This document shows positions 61,401 through 64,000 of a DNA stretch of 64,000 bases, one piece after another. The notes under the pieces are model-generated. The model saw only the letters and a list, made by a program, of their open reading frames with translations, ran no database searches and was not told the DNA's origin. The DNA is from Colenecus sp045534785 (lineage in GTDB: Bacteria; Bacteroidota; Bacteroidia; Bacteroidales; Bacteroidaceae): assembly GCA_045534785.1 (NCBI GenBank), contig JAZSKJ010000020.1:1-64000 (forward strand), written 5' to 3'. The translations under genes and the position numbers were made by a program. Each line of letters starts with the position of its first letter. The first letter of the stretch is position 1.

Positions 61401-61772
61401 CAACGGCCTCAACTTCATAGAGTAAGGCTGCCCGGACTGCAAGTTTGAAACTATTGTCCGCTCTATTCTTCGGCCTTCGATACTGGCCACATCAGGATTG
61501 CTCAAAGTTACCTGAGCACTGCTGACATCCGATCCGTCAGCACCCTGAGGAATAATACTGATTTCAAAACAAGCTTCTGCTTCGTCATCGGCAACCACTG
61601 TCTGACTGGCAGGTGAGATGTTTATCCCTGTCATTGCCGTCTGGGCTTTTGCCGACAACGGAAGCAATGAGAGAGCGGACAGGATAACCCAAACTACAAA
61701 TAAACTGTGAAAGAGAGGGGCCTTGCAGCGGCCTGTTTCTGTTGATGGGGACTTGCACATAACGGTTTGCAT
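55404..61772 (-). CDS. Giant secreted FG-GAP/VCBS repeat protein with BIG2-like, Fn3, PKD and InlB-type repeats
   Basis: A 2122-residue exported protein with a signal helix at about 22-44 (LFHSLFVVWVILSALSLLPLSAKA). N-terminal Ig-like segments (ITPVxx-type, MTGINISPASQTVVADDE) are followed by a Listeria-Bacteroides repeat (REFLGWSDDFSHVTSDMVIYAMY). Then come two FG-GAP/VCBS blocks with calcium loops (DLNGDGFMD, DFDNDGDVD, DTDGDGVMD, DMDRDGYTD, DVNNDGYLD), Fn3-like (KVYVAVQAIDAQHRGSAWS) and PKD-like (AWNFDGGMVVSGSG) segments, and a BIG2-like plus second InlB-type repeat (YKFAGWDKDVSVV). The short tail GIYNTHGLRQK resembles a degenerate sorting signal. It shares its architecture with the protein at 4758-9578. 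Likely an adhesin. Confidence 0.85.
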   Translation of the reverse strand: MQTVMCKSPSTETGRCKAPLFHSLFVVWVILSALSLLPLSAKAQTAMTGINISPASQTVVADDEAEACFEISIIPQGADGSDVSSAQVTLSNPDVASIEGRRIERTIVSNLQSGQPYSMKLRPLKDGETDIEVTVTMNDETGFSATAKLIVEPKPVKHVTGIKFDTNWMEVNTWDWWELKGTVTPFEPDNGKIHISMSNPIIELDNTEINVYTEWHDGEDRSRFNVFWTEKNQGRPVFLSYGITKVTATTDDGGFTAECIINRPANAQIDGFHQVYFRDIYGNELAHETIKDGDAAIAPLSRLPEVNGREFLGWSDDFSHVTSDMVIYAMYSANAEMIDKPLVHFPDAALFYDFDGSGLKGAIDADGSTLIGDFSENFMATGNVSGLDIWSSVGKLCFIDDINADCKPDFLVRRDGSLGDRTYTTLASQGDTYIWLDNVYIVPGMDLNSDGRTDHLRYDKGWYICYAQPDGTFREEFMQTMSVADYENGFDPDAWASTAARTQTGLVANYGYVSGLSAVCLAKAPMRSASRTSQTSRAPMRYDEVPAPTHCIDLNADGRMDLIDENQGIVYFNMGNAKWVAQSVGGSVLSADLNGDGFMDYVLPGEELVTMIYKNGGEFSTQTLYENIQVDKDMYCYDFDNDGDVDILVTFSAPYNATGFAYTMFFVNDGSGNFTQMDEQDYGDNLLVFKACQDTDGDGVMDMVALRGTFSGGDLLTGDSVDVVLIKGTGSLSFRDPVKLFAVSTDPVLLGDGYERGLWETTASVYDISIEDIDNDGLMEIWASGRYNVYEEVYYDSWDNNHEYPQTKRCNYTYLYKVAGEANAAPSAPARPSVIYDNGILTVTWADGSDSRTGKQDLTYALRIGTASGSMDILRPHSNADGSRRNFTDGEMGKLHSYSIDLGSYLPGKVYVAVQAIDAQHRGSAWSNEAVVEHTSIPVNLTLSQDKINFNDSLTVGFTPLPDGYIRTWKCEDGEVVSQTASTAQIRFNSAGKKQITMTVTGPNDVIAQNSALVTVNGTGIGSSIHMDQNQYNMYGDMANVSYVADYTFDGYMDGAFESTFYRGGENYSLSKASGLWATGLVINEGKWYDYDHNGAADFVFYNGSFYSRSNNGQYEEYLDGNSYYLPHNGTNNLKAKVEDDGVQRLFHNYNQFGNMIDFNHNGYYDYLSYDYNMSYPYPISMFSRLSDGTYSSNGESGIDYFNTDWSRTTYIDMDRDGYTDIVMLKGDDGRGYPYSAAVAFLNQGNGRFERLEIPFEQEIALEDMGNRYSTFEKSDCSGSTFADFNNDGFTDIFAWRSYDGAPYIMYNMNNDHFSAPQILPYGEVESYMYAPSRYYYSSWTCGYNFADVNNDGYLDIVSLQPVASAGEGIMGIYVHYFGADGVKDQGFLVPEWYKGDYYNTSSYYNGHPENFALLQMPGKLMLMNHAGHGWGDAGYNDCYPIVGPENARPSAPDGVRAVQTAEGLLIEWNDAKDDHTPGIQMRYNVSVRHAGQTGAGAFVISPQNGLNADAAYLPGYTYTSATRYLIPLSALTAGDYEIQIQALDLWNSMSEFSESVTVSIDRYVIDAPTLVSLGDDALITYMGDASAATPAWNFDGGMVVSGSGYGPYRVRWSDGGTKTITLTMNGKTYERMLVVDVNDATVGLPKYLFEGAVSQVDIPSGITVQWEVFIDGKYKRLTAGGINGMDSRLSVSDGKLKASKGNKSLGEVTLRLTLINANGTRKVVEQQVSILSADNIPAVTLVTSDAQGHYVIGFQASSQYFVGVRIYKESNVSGQFIELGTVDPQTGSYTDPTSNSNIKAERYRIAGVMSNGTLSPYSKVHQTVHMNINRGIQDNTYNLIWNGYKGADVVSYNILRGQSESELTQIASVSASNLSYTDVSPDAGKPYYAIEYVLANDASQAARRASGSIKGRSNAVSTQSVRNVTYVTGLSIMSASGSYKTTATTPSVYLYAEFSPVSATYKTLKWEIVSGSGLATISEEGLLTAMVPNRGGTVTVRATALDGSGVSATRQISISSISCFTVTFTDWDGTVIDVQTVESGQGARLPEAPFRAGYKFAGWDKDVSVVTGNITVTALYGQQTAVEDVKAGNRSWDTYKVLDSEGKLYIVTPSGIYNTHGLRQK

Positions 61773-61831
61773 TTTTTACTTAATGTTCAAAAATAACATC
61801 TTTAAAAATGACAAGCCGTCGAGACATGTCC

Positions 61832-61839
61832 CAAAGATA
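61832..61839 (-). promoter_or_regulatory. -7 box TATCTTTG for the 2122-residue protein gene
   Basis: TATCTTTG on the minus strand ends 59 nt before the ATG at 61772, immediately after the ettA terminator hairpin. Confidence 0.55.
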
Positions 61840-61840
61840 G

Positions 61841-61878
61841 AGCACTGAAACAAAATCTCCTGTTTTTGTTTCAGTGCT
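61841..61878. terminator. 15-bp hairpin terminator after ettA
   Basis: Arms 61841-61855 and 61864-61878 are perfect reverse complements with an 8-nt loop and A/T-rich inner ends. It lies 21 bp past the ettA stop. No long T run follows on the minus strand, so termination may be incomplete. Confidence 0.7.
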
Positions 61879-61898
61879 CCCTAATGTGTCAAAAGAGT

Positions 61899-63593
61899 TT
61901 ACTGCAACTTGCGGTAATGTATGCGCTTGGGTTCCTGATAACCCAACTGTTTGATCTTGTAATCCTCATACTCCGAGTACGAGCCCTCATAGAAGACTAC
62001 CTTTGAGTCACCCTCAAAAGAGAGGATGTGAGTGCAGATACGGTCCAGGAACCAGCGGTCGTGGCTTACCACAACAGCGCAGCCGGCAAAATCATCCAGG
62101 CCCTCCTCCAGGGCACGCAGTGTATTGACATCTATATCGTTGGTAGGCTCATCCAGCAACAGGACGTTACCTTCCTCCTTGAGCGCCATAGCCAGCTGGA
62201 GGCGGTTACGCTCACCGCCTGACAGCACGCCGCATTTTTTCTCCTGATCTGCTCCGGTAAAGTTGAAGCGGCCCAGATATGCGCGAGCGTTGATGTCGCG
62301 GCCACCCATGCGTATCAGCTCATTGCCTCCGCTTACCACCTGATAGACACTCTTATCGGGATCAATATCCTTATGCTGCTGGTCAACGTAAGCAATCTTT
62401 ACCGTCTCACCTATCTCGAACGTACCCTTGTCAACCTTTTCCAAGCCCATGATAAGACGGAACAGGGTGGTCTTACCTGCACCATTGGGACCGATAACGC
62501 CCACTATGCCGTTTGGCGGCAGCGAGAAGTTGAGGTCATCAAACAACAGCTTGTCACCGAATGCCTTGGCAACTCCATGAGCCTCGATGACCTTGTTGCC
62601 CAGACGCGGTCCGTTGGGGATGAAAATCTCCAGTTTCTCCTCCTTGGCCTTGACGTCCTCGTTCATCAGTTTGTCGTAAGAGTTAAGACGGGCCTTACCC
62701 TTGGCCTGACGGGCCTTGGGAGCCATACGTACCCACTCCAACTCACGCTCTAAGGTCTTGCGGCGCTTTGAAGCCTGTTTCTCCTCCAAGGCCAGACGCT
62801 GTGATTTCTGCTCCAGCCAGCTTGAGTAGTTGCCCTTCCATGGAATACCCTCGCCGCGGTCCAGTTCCAGAATCCAGCCGGCTACGTTATCCAGGAAATA
62901 TCTATCGTGTGTAACGGCAATAACAGTACCTGCGTATTGGTTAAGGTGCTGCTCCAGCCACTGTATGCTCTCGGCATCCAGATGGTTGGTAGGCTCGTCC
63001 AGCAGCAAAATGTCCGGCTGCTGCAGCAAAAGACGGCACAGAGCCACGCGGCGGCGCTCACCACCGGACAGCACGCCTGTCTTCTGGTCCTCGGGCGGAC
63101 AGCGCAGGGCGTCCATGGCCTGCTCCAGACGGTTATCTATGTTCCAGGCATCGGTCGCATCGATCATATCCTGGAGTTCAGCCTGTCGGGCCATCAGGGC
63201 ATCCATCTTGTCCTGGTCCTCATAGTATTCCGGCAGCTCGAACTTATGGTTAACCTCATCGTACTCCTTAAGGGTGTCATAAATCTGCTGAACGCCCTCC
63301 ATGACCACCTCCTTGACGGTCTTGTCGGGGTCCAGTTGCGGCTCCTGAGGCAGATAGCCCACGCTGTATCCGGGGCTGAACACCACCTGACCCTGAAAAC
63401 TCTTTTCTATGCCTGCAATTATCTTGAGCAGTGTTGATTTACCTGAACCGTTAAGACCTATGATACCTATCTTGGCTCCATAAAAGAAACTAAGGTAAAT
63501 GTCCTTGAGAACCTGCTTGTTGTTCTGGAACTGCTTGCTCACCCCCACCATGGAGAAGATGATTTTCTTGTCGTCTGCTGTTGTCTGTGCCAT
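61899..63593 (-). CDS. ettA: Energy-dependent translational throttle protein EttA (ABC-F)
   Basis: About 564 residues from the ATG at 63593 (MAQTTADDKKIIFSMVGVSK); 20 earlier in-frame codons cross the promoter region. It is a soluble tandem ABC ATPase. Domain 1 has GLNGSGKSTLLK, LSGGERRRVALCRLLL and LLLDEPTNHLD. The linker helices with WVRMAPKARQAKGKARLNSYDKL form the P-site tRNA-interaction motif. Domain 2 has GPNGAGKTTLFR, LSGGERNRLQLAMAL and LLLDEPTNDID. EttA binds the ribosomal E site and couples translation to ATP level. Confidence 0.95.
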   Translation of the reverse strand: MAQTTADDKKIIFSMVGVSKQFQNNKQVLKDIYLSFFYGAKIGIIGLNGSGKSTLLKIIAGIEKSFQGQVVFSPGYSVGYLPQEPQLDPDKTVKEVVMEGVQQIYDTLKEYDEVNHKFELPEYYEDQDKMDALMARQAELQDMIDATDAWNIDNRLEQAMDALRCPPEDQKTGVLSGGERRRVALCRLLLQQPDILLLDEPTNHLDAESIQWLEQHLNQYAGTVIAVTHDRYFLDNVAGWILELDRGEGIPWKGNYSSWLEQKSQRLALEEKQASKRRKTLERELEWVRMAPKARQAKGKARLNSYDKLMNEDVKAKEEKLEIFIPNGPRLGNKVIEAHGVAKAFGDKLLFDDLNFSLPPNGIVGVIGPNGAGKTTLFRLIMGLEKVDKGTFEIGETVKIAYVDQQHKDIDPDKSVYQVVSGGNELIRMGGRDINARAYLGRFNFTGADQEKKCGVLSGGERNRLQLAMALKEEGNVLLLDEPTNDIDVNTLRALEEGLDDFAGCAVVVSHDRWFLDRICTHILSFEGDSKVVFYEGSYSEYEDYKIKQLGYQEPKRIHYRKLQ

Positions 63594-63608
63594 TATCTTA
63601 TTATTTAC

Positions 63609-63650
63609 TGCAAATATACAAAACAGAAGCGTCCCTTTTGTATATTTGCA
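63609..63650. promoter_or_regulatory. Mirror-image divergent promoters in a 15-bp inverted repeat
   Basis: TGCAAATATACAAAA (63609-63623) and TTTTGTATATTTGCA (63636-63650) are perfect reverse complements, 12 bp apart. Each holds an outward-facing -7 box TATATTTG. The minus box (63611-63618) ends 17 nt before ettA; the plus box (63641-63648) ends 22 nt before the gene at 63671. Confidence 0.7.
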
Positions 63651-63670
63651 CAAAATCCTTTTCCCGTAAG

Positions 63671-64000
63671 ATGAAAGAGAATGTCAGTTTGCGGCTGGAC
63701 GAGATTGCCAGTGCACTCGCCAAGGCCGATGCCGGACGTATGGATCCGCAGTTGTCCCAAGAGGACAGAGAGACAATGGAACAGGCGTGCGTAACCTTTC
63801 GTGAGGCTGAGCGCAGAGCCATAGTGAATGTTGAGACCGGCCTTGTAGAGAGGTTCCGCGAGAGTGCAGGCAGCATCAACCTGCAGGCAAAGGAGCTCCG
63901 GGCGCTGGTCACAAAAATGAACAGAATCCCAAAATCGCTTGACATCACAGAGACCGTAATCAAAGAGTGCATCCGGGTGATCAAGGCTATCGCCGTGTGG
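63671..64000 (+). CDS. Unrecognised helical protein (3' partial)
   Basis: An open frame from the ATG at 63671 runs off the right edge after 110 codons. It has a good -7 box 22 nt upstream. The sequence is charged and helical, with a heptad-like pattern (MKENVSLRLDEIASALAKADAGRM, then FREAERRAIVNVETGLVERFRESAG and INLQAKELRALVTKM), suggesting a coiled coil. No signal peptide and no Cys cluster are seen. I do not recognise a family. It is divergent from ettA and shares its promoter region. Confidence 0.7.
   Translation, partial: MKENVSLRLDEIASALAKADAGRMDPQLSQEDRETMEQACVTFREAERRAIVNVETGLVERFRESAGSINLQAKELRALVTKMNRIPKSLDITETVIKECIRVIKAIAVW

Overview
The window looks like chromosomal DNA from an anaerobic member of the Bacteroidales, of the Bacteroides/Prevotella type. 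Three kinds of evidence support this. Bacteroidota -7 boxes (TAnnTTTG) lie upstream of many genes, and Shine-Dalgarno sequences are generally absent. Ribosomal protein S16 carries a long Ala/Glu tail. The families present also fit: DUF2582, DUF4298, DUF4380, a YebC with the Bacteroidales N-terminus, an Rnf complex, secreted xylan-active GH10 and GH3 enzymes, and giant FG-GAP/VCBS surface proteins. I saw no tRNA, rRNA, insertion sequence, prophage or CRISPR array. Genes are densely packed and mostly on the minus strand.

Layout. 1-11.2 kb: housekeeping genes (winged-helix protein, nadE, yebC, pheT, dnaB) around a 1606-residue secreted FG-GAP protein. 11.2-21.1 kb: one long minus-strand transcription unit, RseC-like protein, rnfB-C-D-G-E-A, a lipoprotein flavocytochrome/fumarate-reductase-like enzyme with two flavinylation motifs, ispE, and a small outer-membrane-like protein. 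21.2-27.4 kb: rpsP, an orphan PTS IIC-like permease, a DUF4380 protein, a zinc/cadmium P1B ATPase and a GH10 xylanase lipoprotein. 27.4-31.8 kb: an array of tandem palindromes, a SprT-like protease, an exported iron-sulfur aldo/keto reductase next to a NapH-NapG fusion, and rnhB. 31.8-42.6 kb: a TolC/HlyD/MacB-type export operon downstream of a two-component system with an NtrC-type regulator. 42.6-43.9 kb: a queuosine-precursor transporter and queF behind a probable preQ1 riboswitch. 43.9-48.4 kb: a multidomain GH3 enzyme and a small secreted protein. 48.5-52.6 kb: a nitrilase-family amidase, a Nudix hydrolase, and a trio of acyl-AMP ligase, acyl carrier protein and GNAT acyltransferase. 52.6-61.8 kb: a lipoprotein carboxylesterase, a membrane-anchored AraC regulator and a 2122-residue paralogue of the FG-GAP protein. 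61.9-64 kb: ettA and the start of an unknown gene.

The strongest non-coding observations are these. (1) A compact H-type pseudoknot just upstream of the queuosine transporter start has the architecture of a preQ1-I riboswitch. (2) A consensus sigma-54 promoter lies inside an array of ten TGTAAA/TTTACA hexamers, between the two-component system and the export operon. (3) Tandem ~19-22 bp palindromic units lie between convergent genes. (4) A perfect 34-bp inverted repeat is built on a GGGGACAGACCCC core. (5) Several divergent -7 boxes are arranged as mirror images, and some genes appear to have almost no 5' leader.

Unrelated exported enzymes here (flavoprotein, GH10, GH3) carry Gly/Phe- or Gln/Ala/Pro/Gly-rich low-complexity inserts inside or beside folded domains. 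No SusC/SusD pair accompanies the glycosidases. All functions are inferred from sequence reading; no database search was run.
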